Shown in pieces: positions 50,228 to 58,645 of a stretch of DNA of 64,000 bases. The notes under the pieces are model-generated. The model was not told the DNA's origin and ran no database searches. It worked only from the letters and a program-made list of their open reading frames with translations. The DNA is from Janibacter sp. Soil728. GTDB taxonomy: Bacteria > Actinomycetota > Actinomycetes > Actinomycetales > Dermatophilaceae. The stretch's first letter is position 1; every line of letters starts with the position of its first letter. Where the stretch lies: contig NZ_LMRZ01000001.1 in the NCBI RefSeq assembly GCF_001428305.1, positions 620,289 to 684,288 on the forward strand, read 5' to 3'. Made by a program: the position numbers and the translations under genes.

Positions 50228-50794
50228 ATGCCCCTCCCTCGTGATGCCGCTTCCGTCTTCGACCGCAAGAACACGCCGCTCATGCGGCTCATCGACGCCA
50301 CCGATCCGCGCGCGCTCGAGCACGAGAGCCCGTGCGAGGGCTGGTCGGGTCTCGACGTGGTCCAGCACCTCATCGACACCCAGCGCGACTTCATGCTCAA
50401 GGCCGGCGCGGACCTGCCCGACCCGGCGCCGACGGTCGCTGCTCTCGGCCCGGCGACCGCGTGGCGCACCCACGCCGAGGGCGTAGCTCGCCAGCTGGCC
50501 GACGACACCCTGGCGGAGCGGGCCTACGAGACCCCGTTCGGTGTGTCGACGGTGGGGGCGGCCTTCGACCAGTTCTTCGGCTTCGACCTGATCGTGCACC
50601 GGTGGGACATCGGGCAGGCCGCGGGAGTCTCGGTGGACTTCTCCGAGGCGGAGATCGAGCAGCTGGAGACGGCGATCGCCGGCTTCGGTGAGCACATCCG
50701 TGGCGAGGGCGTCTGTGGGCCGGCCATCGACGTGGGCGCTGACGCCTCCCGCCAGGACCGGGCCCTCGCGCTCACCGGCCGCGACCCGTCCTGA
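50228..50794 (+). CDS. Maleylpyruvate-isomerase-like (DinB superfamily) protein
   Basis: A 188-residue protein of the mycothiol-dependent maleylpyruvate isomerase-like group (TIGR03086-like). It contains SPCEGWSGLDVVQHLIDTQRDFM, where the histidine is the first metal ligand, and FGFDLIVHRWDIGQAAG, the second histidine region. Most relatives lack a known substrate. The ATG at 50228 is used. Its TGA stop lies inside the first copy of a 30-bp tandem repeat, and the cysteine-desulfurase-like gene converges from the right. Confidence 0.9.
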   Translation: MPLPRDAASVFDRKNTPLMRLIDATDPRALEHESPCEGWSGLDVVQHLIDTQRDFMLKAGADLPDPAPTVAALGPATAWRTHAEGVARQLADDTLAERAYETPFGVSTVGAAFDQFFGFDLIVHRWDIGQAAGVSVDFSEAEIEQLETAIAGFGEHIRGEGVCGPAIDVGADASRQDRALALTGRDPS

Positions 50795-50910
50795 TCCCTG
50801 CGGAGGCCGCTCGCGCCGTCCTGATCCCTGAGGAGGCCGCTCGCGCCGTCCTGATCCCTGAGGAGGCCGCTCGCGCCGTCCTGACCCCTGAGGAGGCCGC
50901 TCGCGGCCGT
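50791..50910. repeat. Four tandem copies of a 30-bp unit
   Basis: The unit begins CTGATCCCTGAGGAGGCCGC and ends TCGCGCCGTC; copies start at 50791, 50821, 50851 and 50881 and differ by only one to three bases. The first copy contains the stop codon of the gene before it, and the last ends 10 bp before the stop of the convergent gene. There are no spacers, so it is not a CRISPR array. Confidence 0.92.
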
Positions 50911-50919
50911 CTCGAAGGG

Positions 50920-52125
50920 TCAGCGCCCGAAGAAGTCCGTGAGCCCCTCCAGCAGCCGGTCGACGTCCGAGTCGTCGGTGTAGGGCGCCGCGCCGACCCG
51001 CATCCCGAGGTCGACCCCCGGCGCGAGCGCGCGGAAGGGCTCATGCGCGTAGAAGGTCCCGGCCGGCGCGAGGACATCGCGTTCCGCGAGGAAGGCAGCG
51101 GCCTCGCGCGCGTCCCGGTCGGCGAAGGTGAAGAAGAGCGTCGGGGTGCGCTGCTGCGCTCGTGAGTGCAGCGTGACCCGGTCGCCCAGGTCGGCGAGGC
51201 CCCCTTCGATCCGCTGGCGCAGACCGAGCTCGTGCTCGTGGACGAGCGCGTTCGCCACCGCCAGACGCTCGCGGCGAGTGCCCTCGCCCGGGGCCAGCGA
51301 CGCGAGGACGTCGACCGCAGCCGTCGCACCGGCCATGATCTCGTAGGGCAAGGTCCCGAGCTCGAACCGCTCGGGGACGGTGTCCGTCGACGGCAGCAGC
51401 TTGTCCGGGTGCAGCGTCTCCAGCAGCGCGGGGTCGGCAGCCAGCGCCGCGCAGTGCGGGCCGAAGAACTTGTACGGCGAGCACACGAAGAGGTCCGCGC
51501 CCATCGTCGTGACATCGATGTGGGAGTGCGCCGTGAGGTGGACCCCGTCGACGTGGACCAACGCGCCGACGGCGTGCGCCCGCGCGGCGATCCGGGCGAC
51601 GGGCGGCACCGTCCCGAGCAGGTTGGACGCACCGGTCACCGCGACCAGGCGGGTCCGCTCGCCCACGACCTCGTCGAGGTCGCTCAGGTCCAGCTCTGCG
51701 CTGGTCGGGTCGAGTCGCAACCACCGCACTGTCGCGCCGACGGCCTGGGCAGCCTGCACCCACGGCCGCACATTGCAGTCGTGGTCGAGCTCGGTGACGA
51801 CGACCTCGTCACCCGGCCCCCATCCCTTCGCCAGAGCGCGGGAGATGTCGTAGGTGAGCTGGGTGGCGCTGCGGCCGTAGACGATCCCGCCCGGCTGCGC
51901 GCCGAGCAGGTCGGCCATCGCGGACCGGAAGCCCGCGATCGCGCTCTCGGCGTTGCGCTCGCTGGCGACGGAGCCGCCGCGGTTGGACAACGGTCCCGTG
52001 AGAGTGGCGGCGATCGCCGACCCGACCTCGGCCGGGGTCTGGGTGCCACCCGGCCCGTCGAAGTGGGCGATGCCGGAGGTCAACGAGGGGAAGCGGGCGC
52101 GCAGCGCGGCGACGTCGAGGGACAT
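50920..52125 (-). CDS. Cysteine-desulfurase-like aminotransferase class V protein (VC1184 family)
   Basis: A 401-residue PLP enzyme. The opening FPSLTSGIAHFDGPGGTQTP and the PLP region CSPYKFFGPHCAALA, whose lysine should hold PLP, identify the cysteine-desulfurase-like VC1184 family (TIGR01976). VDGVHLTAHSHIDV holds the aspartate that contacts PLP. I do not see the conserved cysteine loop of IscS/SufS, so sulfur transfer is unproven. Its substrate is unknown. The ATG at 52125 is clear. The gene ends beside the 30-bp tandem repeats and is separate from known fe-s assembly genes. Confidence 0.92.
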   Translation of the reverse strand: MSLDVAALRARFPSLTSGIAHFDGPGGTQTPAEVGSAIAATLTGPLSNRGGSVASERNAESAIAGFRSAMADLLGAQPGGIVYGRSATQLTYDISRALAKGWGPGDEVVVTELDHDCNVRPWVQAAQAVGATVRWLRLDPTSAELDLSDLDEVVGERTRLVAVTGASNLLGTVPPVARIAARAHAVGALVHVDGVHLTAHSHIDVTTMGADLFVCSPYKFFGPHCAALAADPALLETLHPDKLLPSTDTVPERFELGTLPYEIMAGATAAVDVLASLAPGEGTRRERLAVANALVHEHELGLRQRIEGGLADLGDRVTLHSRAQQRTPTLFFTFADRDAREAAAFLAERDVLAPAGTFYAHEPFRALAPGVDLGMRVGAAPYTDDSDVDRLLEGLTDFFGR

Positions 52126-52175
52126 GTGTCGATCATGCCCGGTGACGCCGCCGCGGGGGAGGAGGCTTTCCGTTG

Positions 52176-52640
52176 TCAGCCGCTCACTGCGGCCGCGAGA
52201 CGACCCAGAGTCTCCTCGAGCTGGTCCTGCGTGACGAGCGGGAAGCTGATCTTGTCGAGCAGGGCCTTGTCGGTGACCTTGCTCCAGTCGTAGGTGTGGG
52301 TGACGAGGGTGCTGTCCGCGCCCTGCGGCTCCAGCTCCCACAGCCACTCCCATCCGGGCGGCTCGGTGCCGGCAGGCGCGGTCTTCCAGCCGACCATCTT
52401 GTTGGGGTCGAAGGCCGTGACGTGGTTGTCCGTCTGGTACTCACCGCCCATGTGGTCGCCGGTCATGTTCATCGTGAAGACATCGCCGACCGCCTGGATC
52501 CGGTCGCTCTTCTCGTCCGAGCGGACGAAGCCGGAGCCGTCGAGCTCGGCGTGCCGCTCGGGATTGGTGAGCACCTCGAAGATGTCCTTGGCGGACGCGT
52601 CGATGGTGCGCTGGACAGTGACTTTCTGTTCCTGAGCCAT
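52176..52640 (-). CDS. SRPBCC-fold protein
   Basis: A 154-residue START-like protein: KVTVQRTIDASAKDIFEVLTNPERHAELDGSGFV at the N-terminus and GWEWLWELEPQGADSTLVTHTYDWSKVTD in the middle match polyketide-cyclase-like SRPBCC proteins common in actinobacteria. No catalytic residue can be assigned; such proteins bind hydrophobic ligands in a central cavity. The ATG at 52640 is used. It diverges from the RraB-like gene at 52704, with 63 bp between for promoters. Confidence 0.9.
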   Translation of the reverse strand: MAQEQKVTVQRTIDASAKDIFEVLTNPERHAELDGSGFVRSDEKSDRIQAVGDVFTMNMTGDHMGGEYQTDNHVTAFDPNKMVGWKTAPAGTEPPGWEWLWELEPQGADSTLVTHTYDWSKVTDKALLDKISFPLVTQDQLEETLGRLAAAVSG

Positions 52641-52703
52641 GCCTTCGACGACACCACGCCTCGTCCCTGTTGTCCACCCCCGTCGTCGTGGGAGGCTGAC
52701 GTC

Positions 52704-52976
52704 ATGACCGAGCACCTGATGGTCTTCCCCGACCGGGACGACGCCGACCGCATCGCCGAGGACCTGCGCGACGAGGGCTTCACCGAGGTGCGTGTCGTGC
52801 GCGAGGCGCTGGCCGGTGAGGACGACGGCGAGGACCACGAGTGGGCCGTCCACGTCCGCGAGGACATGGTTGCCGACCAGACCGGACCCGTGGAGCAGGG
52901 CCTGCGCGAGCGGTTCCAGGCCCTCGCCGAGAAGCACGAGGGCTGGTACGACCCGGACCCCGCCGCCCACGGCTGA
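52704..52976 (+). CDS. RraB-domain-like small protein
   Basis: A 90-residue acidic protein. The pattern EHLMVFPDRDDADRIAEDLRDEGFTEVRVVR, then EWAVHVREDMVADQTGPVEQGLRERFQALAEKHEGWYDPD, resembles the RraB fold (regulator of ribonuclease E activity B), especially the final ALAEKHEGWYD. Whether it acts on an RNase is unknown; family assignment is by eye. GGGAGG precedes the ATG at 52704. A hairpin with a following T-run lies 15 bp after the stop. Confidence 0.7.
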   Translation: MTEHLMVFPDRDDADRIAEDLRDEGFTEVRVVREALAGEDDGEDHEWAVHVREDMVADQTGPVEQGLRERFQALAEKHEGWYDPDPAAHG

Positions 52977-52991
52977 GGCTCACGAAGGCTG

Positions 52992-53030
52992 GACCCCTCC
53001 CTTCGACGGTTTGCGGTCAGGGGTCTCTTT
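52992..53030 (+). terminator. Rho-independent-type terminator
   Basis: GACCCCT (52992-52998) pairs with AGGGGTC (53019-53025), followed by TCTTTTG. It closes the RraB-like gene whose stop is at 52976. The loop is 20 nt, longer than ideal, but the T-run is unusual for this GC-rich window. Confidence 0.65.
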
Positions 53031-53108
53031 TGTGTCACGATGTCGTGAACACCAGCCCACGGATGTCAGCGCTTGTCCACGGGTACCCGATACCGGAGGT
53101 TCGCACCC

Positions 53109-54608
53109 GTGGCCCAGAGCGAGACCCCCGAGAGCCCGAGCGGCCTCGGCGAGCGAGGACTCAGTGCCCGCCGCAATGCGCGCCAGAGCCGGCGGTTCTA
53201 CGCCCTGACCGCTGCCAGCACGATCCTGCCTGGCCTGGGCCTCATCCCGAGTCGGCGTCGGACCGGCATGGCCATCATCGCGGCCTTCGCCGTGACCGTC
53301 CTCGCGGTCCTGGGCTACGCCTTGGCGAAGGGGGTGACCTCCTCGGTCATCAGCGTCGGCGTGAGCCGGCGCGCGCTGATGATCCTCATCCCGGTCGTCG
53401 TCATCGGGGCGATCATCTGGATCTGGGGCATCATCACGACCGCACGGGACAACCTGCCCGAGTCGGCGACCGGGCGTCCCAAGATCGCGATGGTCGTCTT
53501 CGCCGCGCTGGCCGCACTGCTGATCTTCGCGCCCGCGGCCCAGTCGGTCCGATATGCCGTCATCCAGCGCTCGCTGATCGGCAATGTCTTCGAGCAGTTC
53601 CGCCCCGACGGGGCCACCGGCCCGGGTGAGGGCAGTGACCCCTGGGCCGGCACCGACCGGGTCAACATCATGCTCGTCGGCTCCGACGCCGGCGCGGATC
53701 GCGTCGGCGTCCGACCGGACTCGCTCATGGTCGCCAGCATCGACACCCAGACCGGCGAGACGGTCCTCTTCGGGATCCCTCGCAACCTGCAGAACATCCC
53801 CTTCTCCAAGGACAACCCGCTGTCCCAGAAGTACCCCGACGGCTACAACTGCGGGGACCAGTGCCTCATGGAGTACGTCTGGACCCTGGGTCGGGACAAC
53901 GCAGACCTCTTCCCGCCCGACGTCAACCCGGGGCTCGCCGCCACGAAGGACGCTGCGTCGCAGATCCTCGGTCTGGACATCGACTACACGACCGTCATCA
54001 ACCTAGAGGGCTTCACCCAGCTCGTCGACGCGATGGGCGGGGTGACGGTCGACGTCAAGGACCGGGTCTGCATCGGCTGCAAGATCGAAGGTGGAGTCGT
54101 CGTGGGCACGACCGGCTACATCGAGCCGGGTGTCCAGGAGCTCGACGGCTTCCACGCGCTCTGGTACTCGCGCTCTCGCGCCGAGTCGGCGGACGGTGAC
54201 TTCTCCCGGATGCGTCGCCAGCGCTGCATGGTCGGGGCGCTGCTCAACCAGGTCAACCCCACCTCGATGCTCGTGCGCTACCCGGCGCTGGCCAAGACCC
54301 TCCAGGACAATGTCACCGTCGACATCCCGCAGCAGGACCTCAAGGCCTGGGCGGAGCTGGTCCAGCGCATCCAGAAGGGCGGCACCATCAAGTCGCTGCC
54401 GCTGACCAACAAGAACATCGACGTCAACCGGCCGGACTACGCCAAGATCCACGCGATGGTCTTCGACGCGATCAACCCGCCCGAGCCGAAGCCGAGCAAC
54501 AGCTCCCCGACGTCGAAGAAGACCACCTCCAGCACGACGACGCCGCCCACCTCGAGCTCGACCACGACGAACGGCGACGAGCTGAGCGACATCACGTCCA
54601 GCTGCTGA
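53109..54608 (+). CDS. LytR-CpsA-Psr (LCP) family cell-wall ligase
   Basis: A 499-residue membrane-bound protein. Three N-terminal hydrophobic helices lie at about residues 55-75, 85-105 and 120-140. The extracellular LCP domain starts near residue 195: DRVNIMLVGSDAGADRVGVRPDSLMVASIDTQTGETVLFGIPRN is the consensus. WYSRSRAESADGDFSRMRRQ is the second LCP hallmark with its arginines. The C-terminal tail is rich in serine and threonine. It attaches polymers to peptidoglycan. The GTG at 53109 follows GGAGG at good spacing; an in-frame TTG at 53073 is not needed. Confidence 0.95.
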   Translation: MAQSETPESPSGLGERGLSARRNARQSRRFYALTAASTILPGLGLIPSRRRTGMAIIAAFAVTVLAVLGYALAKGVTSSVISVGVSRRALMILIPVVVIGAIIWIWGIITTARDNLPESATGRPKIAMVVFAALAALLIFAPAAQSVRYAVIQRSLIGNVFEQFRPDGATGPGEGSDPWAGTDRVNIMLVGSDAGADRVGVRPDSLMVASIDTQTGETVLFGIPRNLQNIPFSKDNPLSQKYPDGYNCGDQCLMEYVWTLGRDNADLFPPDVNPGLAATKDAASQILGLDIDYTTVINLEGFTQLVDAMGGVTVDVKDRVCIGCKIEGGVVVGTTGYIEPGVQELDGFHALWYSRSRAESADGDFSRMRRQRCMVGALLNQVNPTSMLVRYPALAKTLQDNVTVDIPQQDLKAWAELVQRIQKGGTIKSLPLTNKNIDVNRPDYAKIHAMVFDAINPPEPKPSNSSPTSKKTTSSTTTPPTSSSTTTNGDELSDITSSC

Positions 54609-54647
54609 CCGCCGTCGCTTCCTGACCGGGCCGGGGGACAATGCAGC

Positions 54648-55559
54648 ATGGAACTTCACCACGTCCGGGCATTCCTCGCTGTGGCCGAAGAACTGCACTT
54701 CGGTCGCGCAGCCCAACGTCTGCACATGGCGCAGCCGCCGCTCAGCCGGACGATCAAGCAGCTCGAGCGCAGTCTGGGCAGCTCGCTCTTCGAGCGCACG
54801 ACCAGGTCGGTGCGGCTCACGGTCCAGGGCCAGGCGCTCCTGCCCCATGCTCGGATGATCATCGGCGCATTCGAGGAGGCCGAGCGTGCGGTGGTCCACG
54901 CTGGTGCGGGCGAGACCGGGCATGTGCGCGTCGGGTTCGCCGGTCCGTCGTCACACGGCCCCGTGAGCGATCTGGCTCGGGCGATGCGCAGCTCCTTCCC
55001 GGGGATCGAGCTCGGGCTGACCAGCTTCATCTACGGCAGCGACGTCGTCGGCCAGCTGATGAGCCACCACCTCGACATGGCCATCGTGCGCTTCGCGGAC
55101 GGTCCGCCGCCGGGCATCGCGGCACGTGTCGTCCAGCGTGAGAGCCTGATCATCGCCCTGCCGGAGGACCACCCTCTCGCCGACCACGAGCAGCTGCGGA
55201 TGGAGCAGCTCTCGGGTGAGTCGTGGGTGGTCCTGGACGCCGCCACGGGGTCCGTCGTGCGCGACGCCCTCTTCGGTCGGGCGCATGCCGCAGCCTTCAT
55301 CCCGCGCATCGCCCAGCAGGCACCGGACAGCTGGACGATCATGGCGCTCGTCCGCGCGGGCGTCGGCATCACCCTGAGCATCGACAGCGCCTTCGAGGCG
55401 CTCGACCCACGCGGCCTGCGGATCGTGCCGCTCGACGGACCGGACCCTCATACCCACGCCAGCCTCGCGTGGCGCGCCGACGACCCGAGCCCGGCGCTGC
55501 GTCGGGTCATCGAGATGTCTGAGCAGGTCTTCCCGAGCGGGGAGCGAGACGCCCGCTGA
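54648..55559 (+). CDS. LysR-family transcriptional regulator
   Basis: A 303-residue LysR protein. The N-terminal helix-turn-helix reads MELHHVRAFLAVAEELHFGRAAQRLHMAQPPLSRTIKQLERSLGSSLFERTTR, the family consensus with the BenM/CatR-like variant HFGRAA. The C-terminal ligand-binding domain follows (residues about 90-295). Close relatives often sense aromatic or organic acids. Its last 53 bp overlap the end of the convergent MFS gene, which tops the catabolic operon, so it is the natural candidate regulator for that island. Confidence 0.94.
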   Translation: MELHHVRAFLAVAEELHFGRAAQRLHMAQPPLSRTIKQLERSLGSSLFERTTRSVRLTVQGQALLPHARMIIGAFEEAERAVVHAGAGETGHVRVGFAGPSSHGPVSDLARAMRSSFPGIELGLTSFIYGSDVVGQLMSHHLDMAIVRFADGPPPGIAARVVQRESLIIALPEDHPLADHEQLRMEQLSGESWVVLDAATGSVVRDALFGRAHAAAFIPRIAQQAPDSWTIMALVRAGVGITLSIDSAFEALDPRGLRIVPLDGPDPHTHASLAWRADDPSPALRRVIEMSEQVFPSGERDAR

Positions 55560-56925
55560 TGCTGGACAGGTGGGGGCGCGTGAGCACCATCGTCAGCAAG
55601 GTCACCAATGCGACTCCTGCCGACCCGGCGTGCACGAGCAGTGGCTCGTCGAGAGGGATGGTCAGGGCCAGCCAGGCGTACCCCGCGCAGAGCCCGGAGA
55701 ATCGTCCGACATTGTGCACACCCATCGCGGAGCCGGAGCTGCCCGCGACCTCGAGCAGCGCCACCGCCGCCATGCTCTGCACCGTGGCGATACCGCAGCC
55801 AACCCCGTAGAGCAACGCGAGGATGACCGGCAGGCCGGACACCGTCGTGACCTGGCTCTCGGCCAGCGCCAGGCCGGTGGTCGTCATCGCGATGAGCAGC
55901 AGCCCGCAGGCGAGCGTGCGCCGGGTGCCCACCCGACCGGCGATCCGCCCGGCGAGAGGGGCGAAGCTCACCATGCCGATGGCCATGGTGAGCGTCGATG
56001 CCCCGATGACGCCGGGCCCGAGGTCGAGCACCGTGCCCATGTAGACCGGCACGCTGACGAGGGTGATGCCCATCGCGGCCATCGAGGCGGCGGCGGCCAT
56101 GGTGGTGACGGCATAACCGGGATCCCGCCCGATGTCCCCGAGCACGGGAGGTCTGCGCCCGGGTCGCAGGACGAGGGCCAGCAGGACGACGGCAACGGCG
56201 GTGAGGATCGCAGCAGGGCCGGGCCGGCCCTGCCCCATGCCGGTGAGCCCGACGGCGAGCAGGCCCGAGCCCACCGTCAGGCCGATGAGGGCACGCACGT
56301 CCATGAGGGCGACGGCAGGTGATGCGCTCGCCTCGGGGAGACTGCGCAGGAGGACGGCGAGCACGACCACGACGACGAGCGCGGCGGCGCCGAAGACCCA
56401 GCGCCAGCCGAAGGCCTGCGCGATGGCGCCACCTGTCACGGGGCCGATGGCCTGGCCCATCCCGATCGCCGATGCCCACGCGGCCATGGACTGCCGGCGA
56501 CGGTGGGGCCAGTGCATCGACAGGAGGTACTGGACGCAGGCGGGGATGCCGGAGCAGGCGATGCCTTGGACGGTCCGGGCGACGACGAGCGTCGTCAGGT
56601 CGTCCGCGACCCCGGCCATGCCCTGTCCGAGGACCATGAGCAGCAGCGAGACGAAGAGGTACCTGCGTGGTCCCATCCGGTCGGCGAGCCACCCGGCGAC
56701 GGGGGAGGTCACGACCATGGCCACGGTGAAGGCGGACACCGCGAGCACGATGCCGCGGTCCGTGGTCCCGATCGTGGCCGCGATCTCGTTGATCGGGGCG
56801 GACATGACCGTGCTCGAGATGGTGCCGAGCGAGGTCACGGAGAGGAGCGCGAGGTAGGCGGTGCGGCCGGGGGGCCGGGGGGCAGCGACGTCGCCCGCCA
56901 AGGCCTGCGCACCCTCGTGGCTCAC
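55507..56925 (-). CDS. MFS transporter, 14-helix (DHA2-like)
   Basis: A 472-residue transporter with about 14 hydrophobic helices. The first loop has SPVAGWLADRMGPRRYLFV, the MFS motif A, and IGPVTGGAIAQAFGWRWVFG is motif C of drug/H+ exporters. It could move the substrate or product of the operon, or a toxic intermediate. The GTG at 56925 overlaps the stop of the CoA-transferase beta gene (GTGA), so it is the last gene of a five-gene transcript. Its 3' end overlaps the convergent LysR gene by 53 bp. Confidence 0.9.
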   Translation of the reverse strand: MSHEGAQALAGDVAAPRPPGRTAYLALLSVTSLGTISSTVMSAPINEIAATIGTTDRGIVLAVSAFTVAMVVTSPVAGWLADRMGPRRYLFVSLLLMVLGQGMAGVADDLTTLVVARTVQGIACSGIPACVQYLLSMHWPHRRRQSMAAWASAIGMGQAIGPVTGGAIAQAFGWRWVFGAAALVVVVVLAVLLRSLPEASASPAVALMDVRALIGLTVGSGLLAVGLTGMGQGRPGPAAILTAVAVVLLALVLRPGRRPPVLGDIGRDPGYAVTTMAAAASMAAMGITLVSVPVYMGTVLDLGPGVIGASTLTMAIGMVSFAPLAGRIAGRVGTRRTLACGLLLIAMTTTGLALAESQVTTVSGLPVILALLYGVGCGIATVQSMAAVALLEVAGSSGSAMGVHNVGRFSGLCAGYAWLALTIPLDEPLLVHAGSAGVALVTLLTMVLTRPHLSSISGRLAPRSGRPAQTSR

Positions 56926-57719
56926 CGCAGGTACAGCCTGACCGTGTCGATCTCCTCGCGCAGCAGCCGGACGTCCTCGACTGTCGGGGCGGGCGTGGTC
57001 ACGAGGTCGTCCCGGACCACCAGGTCCCAGCCGGTCCGTGCCCGGACCTCTTCCACGTTCACGCCCGCGTGGACCTGGGCCAGCTCGAGCTCCGGACCGT
57101 CCGGGTCGCGGCGCAGGACTCCGAGCGGGGTGATGACCGTCGTGACGCCACCGCCTGTCGGAGCGAGGTGTCCCGACGCGCGGTGTGCACGCACCGGGCT
57201 GGGGGAGGTGCAGAAGTCGACCTCCGCGGGGAGGGAGGACAGGTCGTGGCGACGGAGGACGACGAAGCACTCCCGGGCGCTGGCGATGATGTCGGCGGCG
57301 CCGCCGGAGCCCGGCAGGCGCACCTGCGGCTGGTCCCAGTCGCCGATGACCGAGGTGTTGAGGCTGCCCTCCCGGTCGACCTGGGCCGCACCGAGGAAGC
57401 CCACGTCGACATTGCCGCCTTGCAGGACATAGCCGAAGAGCGCCTGCATCGACAGCACGGCCTCCGCGCCCGAGACGAGGGTGAAGTCGGCGATCCCCTC
57501 GGCCATCGTCTCCGGGTGGGCGCCGCAGACGCCCGACTCGTAGACGAGCTCGAGGTCACCGTTGACGGTGCGCTTGGCGAGGTCCACCGCGAGGGTCGGC
57601 AGGCCGACGCCGGCGAAGATCCGGCGGGCGCCAGCGAGCTCTCGCGCTGCGACGACCGCCAGGTACTCGGTGCTGTCGGGGCGGACGTCGGAGAGTGGTG
57701 GAGAGGCCAGGGTGGTCAC
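56922..57719 (-). CDS. CoA-transferase, beta subunit
   Basis: A 265-residue class I CoA-transferase subunit. VYESGVCGAHPE (about residues 59-70) holds the ESG-type catalytic-glutamate position known from beta subunits, and GSGGAADIIASARECFVVL is the family CoA-contact region. With the alpha subunit it should transfer CoA between an acyl-CoA and a carboxylic acid. The GTG at 57719 overlaps the alpha stop. The pair resembles glutaconate/3-oxoacid CoA-transferases and the IpdAB group; which acid is activated cannot be said. Confidence 0.9.
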   Translation of the reverse strand: MTTLASPPLSDVRPDSTEYLAVVAARELAGARRIFAGVGLPTLAVDLAKRTVNGDLELVYESGVCGAHPETMAEGIADFTLVSGAEAVLSMQALFGYVLQGGNVDVGFLGAAQVDREGSLNTSVIGDWDQPQVRLPGSGGAADIIASARECFVVLRRHDLSSLPAEVDFCTSPSPVRAHRASGHLAPTGGGVTTVITPLGVLRRDPDGPELELAQVHAGVNVEEVRARTGWDLVVRDDLVTTPAPTVEDVRLLREEIDTVRLYLR

Positions 57720-58645
57720 AGACGCTTCCTTCCGTAGTCGACGGGTTCGGACGGGCGTGGCCCCACCTGCAGCCCTTCGAGGCGCTCGCGCCCGAGCCGC
57801 TCCAGGTAGGCGGCGTGGTCGGGCTGCTCGATGATCTCCTCGCGCACCCAGCGGCGGATCGCGTCGCGGTCTCGCGAGATCGGGGTCCACTCGCGGTAGA
57901 AGGCGCTGTCCCGGTCGTAGTATCCCTGCGCGTACGAGGGGTGCGCGCCGTGCGGGACCTCGACGACTGCGTCGACCGCGTGGGCCGGGATGAGCGTGCG
58001 GTTGGGGTCGGAGCGGACGACCTCGGTCGGCACGATCTCCTCGACGGTGACGATGACGCGTGAGGCGGCGTAGGCCGCTTCCTGCTGGGCCCCGGTGATG
58101 CCCCAGACCTGTGCATTGCCGTACTCGTCCGCGCGCTGTGCGTGGATCACCGTGACATCGGGGTTGAGTGCGGGCACGACGTAGACGTCACCGTCCCCGT
58201 AGGGGCTCGTGACGCTGCGGATCCGGTCGTTGACCTGCGGGAGGTCACCGCCCACGTACGAGCGAAGGGGGAAGAAGGGCAGCTTGGACGCGCCCGCCTG
58301 GTACCTGCAGTACATGCCGTAGTGGCTGTACTCCTCCACCTCGAGCGGCTCCGGGTCGTGGTCCTCGAGACGTCGCCGGATCTCGTAGAGGGAGCCCGCA
58401 GAACCCGACGCGAAGAAGGAGGCCACCAGACGGGAGACGCACCCCGCGGCCAGCATCTGGTCGGTCAGGATGTCGGGCGTCATGCGGCAGATCGTCAGGT
58501 CGCGACGCCCCTGGCGGATGATCTCGTGCCCGGCGGCGAACGGGATGAGGTGGCCGAAGCCCTCCAGGGCCACCGTCATCCCGTCCGCGACGTGCGTCGC
58601 GATCGCGTCGTGGAGCGTTGTCACCTTCGACGAGCGCGCGGTCAT
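57716..58645 (-). CDS. CoA-transferase, alpha subunit
   Basis: A 309-residue partner subunit. The N-terminal GMTVALEGFGHLIPFAAGHEIIRQGRRDLTICRMTPDILTDQMLAAGCVSRLV is the CoA-transferase alpha pattern, and DVTVIHAQRADEYGNAQVWG is conserved too. EEYSHYGMYCRYQAGASKLPFFPLRSYVGGDL marks the GctA-like branch. The start at the ATG at 58645 overlaps the TRAP permease stop (ATGA), and the stop overlaps the beta start (GTGA), so both subunits are made at equal rates. It probably activates an organic acid brought in by the TRAP transporter. Confidence 0.92.
   Translation of the reverse strand: MTARSSKVTTLHDAIATHVADGMTVALEGFGHLIPFAAGHEIIRQGRRDLTICRMTPDILTDQMLAAGCVSRLVASFFASGSAGSLYEIRRRLEDHDPEPLEVEEYSHYGMYCRYQAGASKLPFFPLRSYVGGDLPQVNDRIRSVTSPYGDGDVYVVPALNPDVTVIHAQRADEYGNAQVWGITGAQQEAAYAASRVIVTVEEIVPTEVVRSDPNRTLIPAHAVDAVVEVPHGAHPSYAQGYYDRDSAFYREWTPISRDRDAIRRWVREEIIEQPDHAAYLERLGRERLEGLQVGPRPSEPVDYGRKRL

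Noticed and set aside
50791-50910. CRISPR-like direct repeats
   Set aside because: The 30-bp units are contiguous with no spacers and no cas genes are present.
56922-58645. Naming the CoA-transferase pair ipdA/ipdB (cholesterol ring degradation)
   Set aside because: The alpha subunit is nearer the glutaconate-type pattern, and no steroid-degradation genes are in the window apart from the distant KstD-like flavoprotein at 708.
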